A DNA stretch of 64,000 bases, from NCBI RefSeq assembly GCF_024722015.1, contig NZ_JANQBD010000016.1:1-64000 (forward strand). The letters are read 5' to 3'. Source of the DNA: Paenibacillus radicis (ex Xue et al. 2023) (GTDB lineage Bacteria > Bacillota > Bacilli > Paenibacillales > NBRC-103111). The notes below the pieces were generated by a model, which was not told the DNA's origin, did not search any database, and was given only the letters and a program-made list of their open reading frames with translations. Shown here piece by piece: positions 1-7,347 of this stretch. The position numbers and the translations under genes are program-made. How positions within the stretch are numbered: position 1 is the first letter of the stretch; each line of letters begins with the position of its first letter.

Positions 1-49
1 CCATCTGCTTCTTAAACTCGGCTGTAAATGTACGTCTTGGTTTTGGCAT
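1..49 (-). CDS. IS3-family transposase OrfA, N-terminal fragment
   Basis: Only the first 16 codons are present and the gene continues past the left edge. They read MPKPRRTFTAEFKKQM, the usual start of the small helix-turn-helix OrfA protein of IS3-family elements, which binds the element ends and is joined to the DDE integrase OrfB by programmed frameshifting. A GAGGAGCG ribosome binding site lies a few bases upstream on the minus strand (about 55-65). The family call is firm from this signature. The subgroup cannot be set from so few residues. Confidence 0.75.
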   Translation of the reverse strand, partial: MPKPRRTFTAEFKKQM

Positions 50-117
50 AGTAGATTCGCTCCTCTATCTGTTCCCTTCATTCTACTAGCCCTTATTTTT
101 TCTGTCTAACTTAGTGT
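1..117 (-). mobile_element. IS3-family insertion sequence, one terminus
   Basis: The left edge holds the upstream end of an insertion sequence transcribed leftward. It comprises the first codons of an IS3-type OrfA, its ribosome binding site, and about 60 bases of AT-rich leader. The right boundary is inferred: the frame of the interrupted host gene opens just after an in-frame TAG at 112-114 and shows family-like sequence from about 124-133, so the IS terminus lies near 112-126. The other end and the target duplication are outside the window. Confidence 0.7.
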
Positions 118-120
118 AGA

Positions 121-672
121 CGATCCACAGAAGGGGATTACCGATATACGGAAACGCAGCATTTTGACATCTACCGTAAGCTTCAGTTGAATTATTTGAG
201 GGTGCCTATTGATTCATCGGAGAAGATGAATGATATGCTGATGGATAAGCTGGAGCCTTTTCCCTATGATCAACTGAGGAGTTTTAAAACCCCTTATCTG
301 GCAGGTTACGTTGCGGAGAAATATAGTTATACAAATACGGAGATGTTACCGCGGGCGAAAAATAAAATCAGAGAGTATATTGAATCTTCCATTTCATCAG
401 CGGTGTCGGAATATTCTAGTGTTAATTTTACCAATAAGGAAATTGATACAAGAGTAAAGAATGTAGACTATTGTTTGCTTCCGGTATGGGTGGTTCACTA
501 TGATTATAATAGACTGGAGTATACATTTGCCATGAACGGTCAGACGGGCAAGGTAGTCGGCAAGCCTCCGATAAGCAAGGTGAAGGTGGCAGCATGGTTT
601 GCTGGTATCTCTAGCGTCTCCTTCTTATCATTAAAATTAATCTCATGGATGATGGGGGGAGGGTTTCTGTGA
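121..672 (+). pseudogene. YdjG-like membrane protein, 5'-truncated by the IS
   Basis: This reading frame has no credible start. It is open from just after the IS terminus and reads GDYRYTETQHFDIYRK and onward, the C-terminal half of the TFIIB-type zinc-ribbon membrane proteins exemplified by Bacillus subtilis YdjG. The expected N-terminal zinc ribbons are gone. What remains is the soluble domain (LEPFPYDQLRSF, LLPVWVVHYDY) and one C-terminal membrane segment ending in MMGGGFL. A TTG at 187 could start a 161-residue product, but it has no good ribosome binding site. The stop overlaps the GTG start of the next gene, so the two were translationally coupled. In B. subtilis YdjG, YdjH and YdjI form a membrane assembly that works with the phage-shock protein PspA in envelope stress. 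Here the assembly has probably lost one subunit. Confidence 0.75.
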
Positions 673-1454
673 GAAGGCAAAGGGCTTTTCTGGCAGTACT
701 TTTCTTCCTCGTCGTGTACCTGGCTGTTCCTGCCCAAATCATGGCAGCGGCAATGGAAGAGAAAATAATGATCTATGATGATGCGAAGCTGCTTACTCCT
801 GAAGAATATCAGGAACTAAATAAGATGGCTAATCAATATGGTGCCAAAAGAGAAACCGATATTATCATCATTACTTCTAATAACGCCAAAAATGTAGATG
901 TCAAAAAGATGACGGAGAATTTTTATGATGAGCATGGACCTGGATACGACAAGCCTCATGGTAACACAGTCATTTTGACACTGGATATGAGAAACCGTGA
1001 TGTATATTTGGCTGGATTTTATAAGGCTGAGCAGTATCTGGGCGATGGCAGGCTCGATAAAATAAGGGGCAAGATTACATCTGAGCTATCAAGCGGCGAT
1101 TATAAGCAGGCATTCGAAAAATATATCAAAACTTCCTATACATATATGGGCTTCAAGCCTGGAGTGAATCCAGATAACATTTTGTTCAATCTCTGGTTTC
1201 AATTGGGAGGAGCTTTGGCTATTGGAGGTATTGCAGTTGGAATGATGGCTTACCGCTCCGGCGGACGTATCACCGTAAATCGGCAAACCTATGAGGATGC
1301 AAGCAATTCTGGAATTCTAGATCGGCAGGATCAGTACATTCGAACAACAGTAACGAGGCAAAAAATTGAAAAAAGCTCTGGCAGTAAATCTGGAGGCGGC
1401 GGGGGTATCACCGGAGGTGGCCATTCGCATAGCGGCAGTAGAGGCAAGTTTTAA
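669..1454 (+). CDS. TPM-domain membrane protein, YdjH-like
   Basis: A 261-residue exported protein: signal or anchor segment at residues 1-25, a TPM domain at about 30-165 (IYDDAKLLTPEEYQELNK, then an IIIIT strand and the NRDVYLAGF strand), one membrane segment near 180-200, and a Gly/Ser/His-rich tail with GGGGG and GGGHSHSG. TPM domains face outward and occur in B. subtilis YdjH and in YgcG-type proteins. I chose GTG at 669 because GGGGGGAGGG lies 5-8 bases upstream and the start overlaps the preceding stop; an ATG at 645 is the alternative. The gene sits between the truncated ydjG-like gene and the SPFH gene, matching the ydjGHI order. The glycine-rich tail is typical of the family. Confidence 0.82.
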   Translation: MRRQRAFLAVLFFLVVYLAVPAQIMAAAMEEKIMIYDDAKLLTPEEYQELNKMANQYGAKRETDIIIITSNNAKNVDVKKMTENFYDEHGPGYDKPHGNTVILTLDMRNRDVYLAGFYKAEQYLGDGRLDKIRGKITSELSSGDYKQAFEKYIKTSYTYMGFKPGVNPDNILFNLWFQLGGALAIGGIAVGMMAYRSGGRITVNRQTYEDASNSGILDRQDQYIRTTVTRQKIEKSSGSKSGGGGGITGGGHSHSGSRGKF

Positions 1455-1492
1455 TCAAGTGTTGAGTTTAAACAAACGGGAGGGGTATTCAT

Positions 1493-2455
1493 ATGGGATT
1501 TTTCAAAAACCAATTTTCGAACGTTGTAGAATGGGAAGAGTTTAGAGATGATATGATCTTCTGGAAGTGGAGCAATCGGGAGATTAAGAAGGGCAGTAAA
1601 CTGATTATCCGCCCGGGTCAAGATGCCATTTTCGTGAATAGCGGTAAGATTGAGGGGATATTTCAGGATGACGGGGAATATCAGATCGATTCGGATATCA
1701 TACCGTTCTTATCCACTTTAAAAGGATTTAAATTCGGCTTCAACAGCGGCATGAGAGTAGAAATTTTATTTGTGAACACGAAGGAGTTTACTGTCAAATG
1801 GGGAACGCAGAATCCTGTTCTAATCCCGACTCCGCAGCTTCCAGGCGGCATGCCGATACGCGCGAACGGAACGTTTAATTTTAAAGTGAATGATTATGTT
1901 AGGCTGATCGATAAAATTGCCGGGATGAAAGACAGCTATCTGGTTGAGGATATTAAAATTCGTATCACTTCTGTGTTAGATCAGTTGTTAATGAAATGGA
2001 TCAGCAGAGAAGGGAAGGACATGTTCAATCTCCAAGCGAATGCATCCGAAATTGCCAGAGGTATTCGTGAGGCTCTGGATATGGAAGTATTGGATAATGG
2101 AATGACAATTACGGGATTTCAAGTGATGAGCTTTAATTATCCTCAAGAAATCCAGGATATGATTACGAAGACGGCTTCTCATGAAATGATCGGCAACTTG
2201 CAAAAATATCAACAGGTAAGCATGACCGATGCGATGGCTTCAGGTAAATTACATGGCGGTGGAACTGCTTCGGATATGGCAGGCATGATGATGGGAATGA
2301 ACATGGCGAATGAAATGATGAAAAATATGAATCAGAATCAGACTCATGCGCCTTCTTCTTCTCAAGGGGGTAGCAAGCCCAACTTCTGTCCTAACTGTGG
2401 TACGAAAAACGAAGGAGCAAACTTCTGTCCAAATTGTGGTCAAAAGCTGGGCTAA
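1493..2455 (+). CDS. SPFH (band 7) protein with C-terminal zinc ribbon, YdjI-like
   Basis: A 320-residue protein with an SPFH/band-7 core at about 30-220, a Met-rich segment near 255-285 (MAGMMMGMNMANEMMKNMN), and a C-terminal two-knuckle zinc ribbon (CPNCG and CPNCG, residues about 298-317). It has no signal peptide, so it should be cytoplasmic and bound to the membrane through its partners. In B. subtilis the SPFH protein YdjI is needed to bring PspA to the membrane together with YdjG and YdjH, and this gene has the same position at the end of the operon. The start has a GGGAGGGG ribosome binding site. The protein is intact although the first gene of the set is broken by the IS. Confidence 0.85.
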   Translation: MGFFKNQFSNVVEWEEFRDDMIFWKWSNREIKKGSKLIIRPGQDAIFVNSGKIEGIFQDDGEYQIDSDIIPFLSTLKGFKFGFNSGMRVEILFVNTKEFTVKWGTQNPVLIPTPQLPGGMPIRANGTFNFKVNDYVRLIDKIAGMKDSYLVEDIKIRITSVLDQLLMKWISREGKDMFNLQANASEIARGIREALDMEVLDNGMTITGFQVMSFNYPQEIQDMITKTASHEMIGNLQKYQQVSMTDAMASGKLHGGGTASDMAGMMMGMNMANEMMKNMNQNQTHAPSSSQGGSKPNFCPNCGTKNEGANFCPNCGQKLG

Positions 2456-2494
2456 TTATGCAGAGCAGCATTCCCCCTGTGTGGGTGACTATTT

Positions 2495-3133
2495 CTAGGG
2501 GAGTAGATATGGGGCTAATTTCGTTGCAATAACTCGATGCCCTCGATCATTCGGATGGATAGGTAAAGATCCGCTTAACGCGTCTTCTATCTTTCCTTTT
2601 CGATATCCATACAAAAGGTCTGCCTGGTTTCCTTCAAACCACATATGAACGGGAGCTACAGTTACATCGTAACTATGGGCGAGATCATTGGTCGTACGAT
2701 TTAATCCGTCCACCCACTCAACCGCAAGAGAGCTGTTAGGAAATGGATTATATTGCGTGCAGCAAATGATCCGGGCACGGCTTCCTTTTTTTATTCGGGT
2801 AAAAATAGCACTTAAATTACGTCTATAGCTGGCTACAATGTGTTTTGCATCTAGTGGTCGCTTGGTTTTAAATGAAAATAGTGCCGCGTTAGCTAAATCC
2901 ACTCCTCCGATCCATACTGAAACAGCAGTAGAACGACTGATTGTGGAGGATCCCTGCCATATGACTGCATCCAATAGATCATAGCTGCTCCAACCGGGCC
3001 GGGCCAAAACCAATCCACGAGCCTTACATGAGCTTGAATTTAATGTAGACACAGTTAAATGAGGATAAGCTTTCGCCAAAGAGGATGCATTTTCTCCAAA
3101 TGTAATGGAGTCTCCAAGAGCTGTATAGATCAT
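2495..3133 (-). CDS. SGNH/GDSL-family hydrolase
   Basis: A 212-residue cytoplasmic protein without a signal peptide. Block I is GDSITFGE, with the nucleophilic Ser at residue 9. A block III-like WIGGVD lies in the middle, and block V HPNDRGH (catalytic Asp-His) is near residue 192. These mark the SGNH esterase/lipase superfamily. The substrate cannot be told from sequence; many relatives remove acyl or acetyl groups from polysaccharides or lipids. It is convergent with the SPFH gene, separated by about 40 bases, and stands alone. Its start has a GGAG ribosome binding site. Family confidence is high, role unknown. Confidence 0.8.
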   Translation of the reverse strand: MIYTALGDSITFGENASSLAKAYPHLTVSTLNSSSCKARGLVLARPGWSSYDLLDAVIWQGSSTISRSTAVSVWIGGVDLANAALFSFKTKRPLDAKHIVASYRRNLSAIFTRIKKGSRARIICCTQYNPFPNSSLAVEWVDGLNRTTNDLAHSYDVTVAPVHMWFEGNQADLLYGYRKGKIEDALSGSLPIHPNDRGHRVIATKLAPYLLP

Positions 3134-3444
3134 AAGAATATCACCAACTCCAACTTTTAATCATACCTGCAACGCAATATCCTATTGGACAATAGGGGGA
3201 GATCAACTTATTGCTTGCTTGTGTATTTTTCAAATATATTTTATAGATATGGTATGTAAACATTCGCAAGTTGTGTGGACGTTAAGAATTTTAGGTGCGG
3301 ATAATAAGGTGGAGAAAGATACTTGGGTGACATTGAAACTGTGACTACATCTGTAGAATTTTGTGTGGCATTATCTGCGGGCAGAGTAACACGATTTTCT
3401 TTGCCTTATATACCTTGGAGAAATAAAGAAAGCAGGGTACCTTA
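3134..3444. other. Intergenic region between SGNH and SWIM genes
   Basis: This divergent spacer of about 310 bases is AT-rich on its left side and must carry the promoters of both flanking genes, but I see no strong consensus. The right half (3329-3358) holds one copy of a degenerate coding-like motif that recurs twice elsewhere in the window. After it the frame stays open to a TAA just before the SWIM gene start, which suggests a gene remnant. Confidence 0.5.
3329..3358 (+). repeat. Dispersed 30-bp coding-like motif, copy 1
   Basis: The sequence from GACATTGAAACTG to CTGTAGAA translates as DIETVTTSVE. It resembles copies at 6146-6174 and 17948-17977 (consensus D-I-x-T-V-x-x-P-V-E). It lies in an open frame without a start, so it may be a fragment of a decayed gene family. 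I do not recognise the parent protein. Confidence 0.5.
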
Positions 3445-5034
3445 ATGAAACTAGAACAAATTGAGAATACCATTGATCCCATCATTCTTGAGCGAGGAGA
3501 GGCCTACCGAGATAACGGTTCTATCTTATCCATTGAAGAAGTGGGACCACTTCTTTATCGGGCTAAAGTTGAAGGGAGCGAGCTATACGGTGTAGAGGTT
3601 CGGATGGACTCCCGTGGAGAAGTCATTTATACAGAATGCAACTGCCCATATGACATGGGGCCCGTATGCAAGCATGTAGCGGCTGTACTGTTGGAGATTA
3701 GAGAAGAGCTGTCGTTAGCACGGGTTATCTTTAAATCCAAGACTGCCCCACAAGAAAACTTACCAGCTCAACTGTCTAAGCTTAGTAAGGAGGAACTGAT
3801 CGAACTACTTGTACATTTTTCAAAGGAAATTAAGGAAGTAGAACTAAAGCTTACTCTAAAATTTTCTGAGTCTGACAGGAAAGTCGATTTAACTCAATAT
3901 AAAAAAATGATTCGGTCTTTTATTAAGAAAAACTCTGACCGCTACGGATTCGTGCCATATCGCAATGTTCCGGATGCTGTTTCTGGTGCTGAAATGGTGA
4001 TGGAGAAGGCTTGCGAAATACTGGAAAAGGGGCACTGTCTCCGTTCAATTGAAGTGAGCCTTTGCGTATTGCGTGAGATGGGAGACTTGCTTCAGGCGTG
4101 CGATGATTCTGGTGGTTTTGTTGGCGGTATAATTCAGGAGTGCTTAAACTTAGTACAAACTGCAGTTAATCAACGCGAAAACATTCCCGAAAAGGATAGA
4201 GTGCGAATGTTTCAGCTGATTTTAAAAGAGGCCGTACATCCTAGTCTAGAGGGGTGGAATGACAACCAGTTATCTCTCTTGGAAAGTGCTGCAGACTTGA
4301 TTAGTAGTCCTGGGGAAAGGGGAGAATGGGAACGGCAATTAGAATATTTAGAAAATAAAGAGAAGAGCCAATCGCACGTAGGTTCATACTTTTTTGAAAT
4401 CGCAGCCCAACTTCGGTATCAGGTCATACAACGTAATGATGGTGCTGAGCAAGCAAGAAAGTTCCTGGAAGATCATCTTGACCTTACGCCTTTTCGCAAA
4501 ATGGCAATTGAAGATGCAATGACGCATCACCAATTTGAAAAAGCATTGCAATTAGCCGAGCAAGGGGAACATAAAGACGCATTAAAGGGCTATCCGGGTC
4601 TTGTTAATCAGTGGAAAAAGTTTCGCTACGAAATTTATCGGCTTACTCAGCAAGTAGAGCAACAAGTTAAGCTTGCAGAGGAATTCGTAGTTTCTGGTGA
4701 ATATACGTATTACTCGGGTTTAAAAGAATTACTTAGCAAGGAAGAATGGCCTGCTGCGTATGAGAGGATTTTAAATAAACTGGACCAGAATCGGAGTCGA
4801 AATTGGAATACAGAATCCTTATACACCCGTGTACTTATAGAAGAAAAAGAGACGCGGAGACTGCTGGATTATGTTCGTAATTATAAAAGGTCTATAGTGG
4901 ACTACTATCCGCATTTGATGGATGAGTATGCTGAAGACGTTTTTGAGTTATTCAGACTATTCATTGTAGAGGAAGCAAAGGATTCTACGAATCGAAAACA
5001 TATCAGCGGGTATGCCAAATTATTACGCATCTAA
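3445..5034 (+). CDS. SWIM zinc-finger protein, probably frameshifted near its 3' end
   Basis: A 529-residue protein. Residues about 50-83 hold the SWIM zinc finger (CNCPYDMGPVCKHVAAVL, a C-x-C...C-x-H arrangement). The remainder is a long helical region of TPR-like character. SWIM fingers bind nucleic acid or protein partners and commonly occur in Bacillus YyaM/YwqB-like proteins and next to SWI/SNF helicases; no helicase is adjacent here. The frame stops at 5034, but another frame (5037-5153) continues at once with KAGGGTHAVEVINHL and ends IKPFIAK. This is the kind of C-terminal tail expected of this family, so a one-base indel near 5030-5037 (or a sequencing error) has probably cut off about 38 residues. 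The ribosome binding site (GCAGGG) is weak. Confidence 0.75.
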   Translation: MKLEQIENTIDPIILERGEAYRDNGSILSIEEVGPLLYRAKVEGSELYGVEVRMDSRGEVIYTECNCPYDMGPVCKHVAAVLLEIREELSLARVIFKSKTAPQENLPAQLSKLSKEELIELLVHFSKEIKEVELKLTLKFSESDRKVDLTQYKKMIRSFIKKNSDRYGFVPYRNVPDAVSGAEMVMEKACEILEKGHCLRSIEVSLCVLREMGDLLQACDDSGGFVGGIIQECLNLVQTAVNQRENIPEKDRVRMFQLILKEAVHPSLEGWNDNQLSLLESAADLISSPGERGEWERQLEYLENKEKSQSHVGSYFFEIAAQLRYQVIQRNDGAEQARKFLEDHLDLTPFRKMAIEDAMTHHQFEKALQLAEQGEHKDALKGYPGLVNQWKKFRYEIYRLTQQVEQQVKLAEEFVVSGEYTYYSGLKELLSKEEWPAAYERILNKLDQNRSRNWNTESLYTRVLIEEKETRRLLDYVRNYKRSIVDYYPHLMDEYAEDVFELFRLFIVEEAKDSTNRKHISGYAKLLRI

Positions 5035-5036
5035 TC

Positions 5037-5153
5037 AAGGCTGGCGGTGGAACTCATGCGGTAGAAGTAATAAACCATCTTCGCCTTATTTACCCCAATA
5101 GGAGCGCGTTTATGGATGAGCTGCAAAGGATTAAGCCATTCATTGCCAAATAA
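5037..5153 (+). pseudogene. Out-of-frame C-terminal tail of the SWIM gene
   Basis: Thirty-eight codons open in the frame shifted relative to the SWIM gene read KAGGGTHAVEVINHL, then LIYPNRSAFMDEL, and stop at TAA 5151-5153. The segment has no start or ribosome binding site and continues the helical repeat region in style. It is best read as the lost tail of the upstream gene after an indel. Confidence 0.6.
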
Positions 5154-5281
5154 CCTAAGAGGCAGCTAATTGTGGGTTGATACACATAAACGCAGGTGAT
5201 TAGCTTCTATTCACCATCAAAATGAATCGGAGCATTGTGGTTTTACAGAGCCATAGTCCGTCTCCATAAGTATCATGCGAA

Positions 5282-5315
5282 AAGGCACTTGAAAAGGTGT
5301 CTTTTTCTTTTATTT
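5282..5315 (+). terminator. Rho-independent terminator
   Basis: AAGGCAC (5282-5288) pairs with GTGTCTT (5297-5303) across one G:U pair, followed by a run of T (5302-5306 and on). It is the likely terminator for the SWIM transcript. Confidence 0.5.
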
Positions 5316-5423
5316 TCTATTTCTGCCTGATTAAAGGGAGAAACACATGATATGCTCTTTTGATTTTGTGGATGAATAAGTATCGAACCATTTGGAGATG
5401 AATAATATAATAACAGTACTCTA

Positions 5424-5461
5424 TGTACATTGTGTACATGATGTAGCAATATCTGTATAAT
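5424..5461 (+). promoter_or_regulatory. Promoter with two TGTACA operator cores for the TA operon
   Basis: Two TGTACA hexamers lie at 5424-5429 and 5433-5438. The second sits exactly 17 bases upstream of TATAAT (5456-5461) and so occupies the -35 position. TGTACA is the known operator core of YefM/Phd-type antitoxins in Escherichia coli yefM-yoeB, and the first gene here has a Phd/YefM-like N-terminus. Autorepression by the antitoxin is inferred from this match. Confidence 0.65.
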
Positions 5462-5475
5462 GGAGGTGAGGAGGG

Positions 5476-5898
5476 GTGTTTATGCAAACAATACTCAATG
5501 CTACAGATGTTCGGGCGAATTTTGGTGGGTTCATCGATACAATCGTACGTGAGAAGCCCCAGGCAATTAAACGTAATAGAGATATCATCATGGCGTTTTC
5601 TAAGCAGCAGATGAAAGAATTGCTCTCTGTATATGAACTGACGTTTGAATATGAGCAAGACGAAGATGGCGTGTATGCAGGATCTATTGAGCAGATAGAT
5701 GATATTGTTGCCGATGCAGAGACGCTTGAAGAGCTTAAATATGAGCTTGCGAGACAACTGATCGAATACGCGATTGATTACGAAAACAATTATGCTCGCT
5801 ATTACAATACCCCTAATAGGCATAAACATGCTCCCTATGTATTACGTGTTCTATTAGAAGACGACCTTGATTCTGTAGCACTTATGCTTCATGCCTAG
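5476..5898 (+). CDS. Composite antitoxin: Phd/YefM-like N-terminus, HicB-like C-terminal part
   Basis: A 140-residue protein. Residues 4-50 (ILNATDVRANFGGFIDTIV...PQAIKRNRDIIMAFS) match the dimerising DNA-binding domain of Phd/YefM antitoxins. Residues 52-100 (FEYEQDEDGVYAGSIEQIDD, then ADAETLEELKYELARQLIEYA) resemble the RNase-H-like fold of HicB, the partner of HicA toxins. The gene overlaps the HicA-like toxin gene by 8 bases, the usual coupling of such operons. Upstream lie two TGTACA operator cores that overlap the -35 position. GTG at 5476 follows GGAGGTGAGG; ATG at 5482 is an alternative. Antitoxin identity is well supported by context. The domain-swap reading is an inference from sequence pattern. 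Confidence 0.75.
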   Translation: MFMQTILNATDVRANFGGFIDTIVREKPQAIKRNRDIIMAFSKQQMKELLSVYELTFEYEQDEDGVYAGSIEQIDDIVADAETLEELKYELARQLIEYAIDYENNYARYYNTPNRHKHAPYVLRVLLEDDLDSVALMLHA

Positions 5899-6112
5899 TT
5901 GGGGCGACTTGGAGAGTTTCTTAAGGCGAGACGGATGGGTACTGATAAGGCAAAATGGCAGGGATAAGATTTTTGAAAAGACTCTGCCTAATGGGGACGT
6001 GTTACGGACTGCAGTTTCGAAAGGAACTGGCGAAATCAGCAAGGGATTATTTAACAGGATTCTGAAGCATCAGCTTCGCGTAGATAAAGAGTACTTTAAT
6101 TCGAAAAAGTAA
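5891..6112 (+). CDS. HicA-like toxin of a type II toxin-antitoxin pair
   Basis: A 73-residue protein with the HicA layout: LESFLRRDGWVLIRQ (helix and strand with the GW pair), a FEKTLPNGDVLRTAV hairpin, then ISKGLFNRILKHQLRV. HicA toxins have a dsRNA-binding-like fold and cleave mRNA using a histidine in a GSH or GGH motif. Here the corresponding segment reads NGRDKIFEK, with no histidine, so it may be catalytically altered or belong to a divergent branch. The ATG lies inside the end of the antitoxin gene (ATGCCTAG overlap). The order antitoxin-toxin is the reverse of canonical hicAB. Confidence 0.72.
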   Translation: MPSWGDLESFLRRDGWVLIRQNGRDKIFEKTLPNGDVLRTAVSKGTGEISKGLFNRILKHQLRVDKEYFNSKK

Positions 6113-6145
6113 CTTACTAAGTGAGTTTTGCAGGGCCTCTAAGAT

Positions 6146-6174
6146 GATATCAAACTGTAACTACACCCGTAGAA
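6146..6174 (+). repeat. Dispersed 30-bp coding-like motif, copy 2
   Basis: GATATCAAACTG...CCCGTAGAA is one base shorter than the copies at 3329 and 17948. After that lost base the reading frame gives TTPVEAYVEL and stays open to a TAA at about 6238. It is a gene fragment broken by a frameshift; the parent is unknown. Confidence 0.5.
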
Positions 6175-6324
6175 GCCTATGTGGAGTTATATTTGAACGG
6201 GGGCTCGATGAAGGTGATTTTTGAGTTTGTCTACTAAACGTCGGTACAGTCAGTTGCCTTCAATAGATGCTTCCTGGACCCCGGCACCAAGCGAGCATTT
6301 TGGTGACACCATCCATCTAAATTT

Positions 6325-6363
6325 AGAACTTTAACCAGCACAAAGGTTAAGGTTCTTTTGTTT
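6325..6363 (+). terminator. Rho-independent terminator
   Basis: A 12-bp stem, AGAACTTTAACC (6325-6336) with GGTTAAGGTTCT (6345-6356), is followed by TTTTGTTT. It closes the toxin-antitoxin transcript or the remnant behind it. Confidence 0.7.
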
Positions 6364-6435
6364 CTCTAGCAAGCATACAAATCTATCATAGAGAGAAATC
6401 TTGTAGAGTTAAATTGATATAATAGGAGATGAATT

Positions 6436-6806
6436 ATGGTAATTGCTTCAGTTGAGAAAGATTTAACCTTTGATTATTATGAATTTGTTAAAGAAACTAT
6501 CGAAGGTGGTAGATTCCTAACTCTATTTCAGTTTCAAATGCATTACATTCGTCTAAAATCAGATTGCAAAGATGGAACAGTAAATACAGAGCTATCGAAC
6601 AATTGATCTCTGTAATTGAAAAAGCTTGTCAGGAGATTAGGAGCTGCTCAAAGACTTACAAGTTTAGACATTGCAAAAATCCTGTTACAAATGCTGATGT
6701 TAAAGAATATCATGCTATCGAGTTAAGTTGTAGTGATTGTGGGGATCACTACACAATAGCTGAAGGTAGAGAAGAAATCACTTATTTTAATTGGAACGTT
6801 TTATAG
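6436..6806 (+). pseudogene. Small hypothetical gene in two overlapping frames
   Basis: An ATG at 6436 with an ATAGGAGATGA ribosome binding site opens 56 codons (MVIASVEKDLTFDYYEF to ELSNN, stop 6606). A second frame, open from 6513 and including a TTG at 6564, continues with RWNSKYRAIEQLISVIEKA and ends IAEGREEITYFNWNVL at 6806. The second part carries two possible CxxC-like pairs (FRHC and LSCSDCG). The two frames together look like one gene of about 120 residues broken by an indel near 6560-6600. I do not recognise the family. It sits in a stretch of decayed small genes. Confidence 0.45.
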
Positions 6807-7088
6807 AAAGTAGATGAGCTTAGACGAAGATGTCGAGGTTTTACAATACAATTTACATTAACCAGCCTAACCAATCCAGCTCTGGTACATGTACCATATG
6901 ACGGAGGGAAACCTGTTATTTTGATCGATGGTAATCAGGTCACAAGAGTGGAAGATGTTCAGAAGTATTGGGATCAAGCAAAAACATTTATAAAAAGAAT
7001 GAACGAATTTGTTGTTGTAGAACTTGAATTTTATGAAACGGAAGAATCAAGAGTGTACGTGTTAAAGGATTCAGATTTTGTGATCTAA
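6807..7088 (+). pseudogene. Start-less remnant of a small gene
   Basis: The frame directly after the TAG at 6804-6806 is open for 93 codons (VDELRRRCRGFTIQFTLT, then VPYDGGKPVILIDGNQV, ending VYVLKDSDFVI) with no ATG, GTG or TTG near its beginning. The composition is protein-like. It may be the 3' part of a gene whose start was lost, or an extension of the preceding gene beyond a nonsense codon. The family is unknown. Confidence 0.4.
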
Positions 7089-7173
7089 GACTACTACGCC
7101 ACCTTCCGAAACATCATCGACATCACGCGGGAGCGAATTGTGGATTTAACAAGCCGCGGCTCGTCTCCATAAA

Positions 7174-7207
7174 CAAAAAGCATCGACCTTTGAAGTGGGT
7201 GCTTTTT
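7174..7207 (+). terminator. Rho-independent terminator
   Basis: The stem pairs AAAAAGCA with TGCTTTTT around a short loop with additional G:C pairs, and ends in a T-rich stretch. It follows the decayed small-gene stretch. Confidence 0.65.
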
Positions 7208-7347
7208 GCTTATGGAGGGTTCTAGAGAGAACTCTTTGTTAGGGGGTTTAGTCTGAACTATTTTGCATCACCAGAAGGAATCCTGTTAAAATCAGCGAAG
7301 TAAATAAATGGATGAATTATCCATATTTACTTGTGGAGGGGTTTTAT

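Noticed and set aside
5317..5829. Long minus-strand open frame (170 codons) opposite the antitoxin gene
   Set aside because: It is opposite a well-supported antitoxin gene and has no ribosome binding site or recognisable motif.
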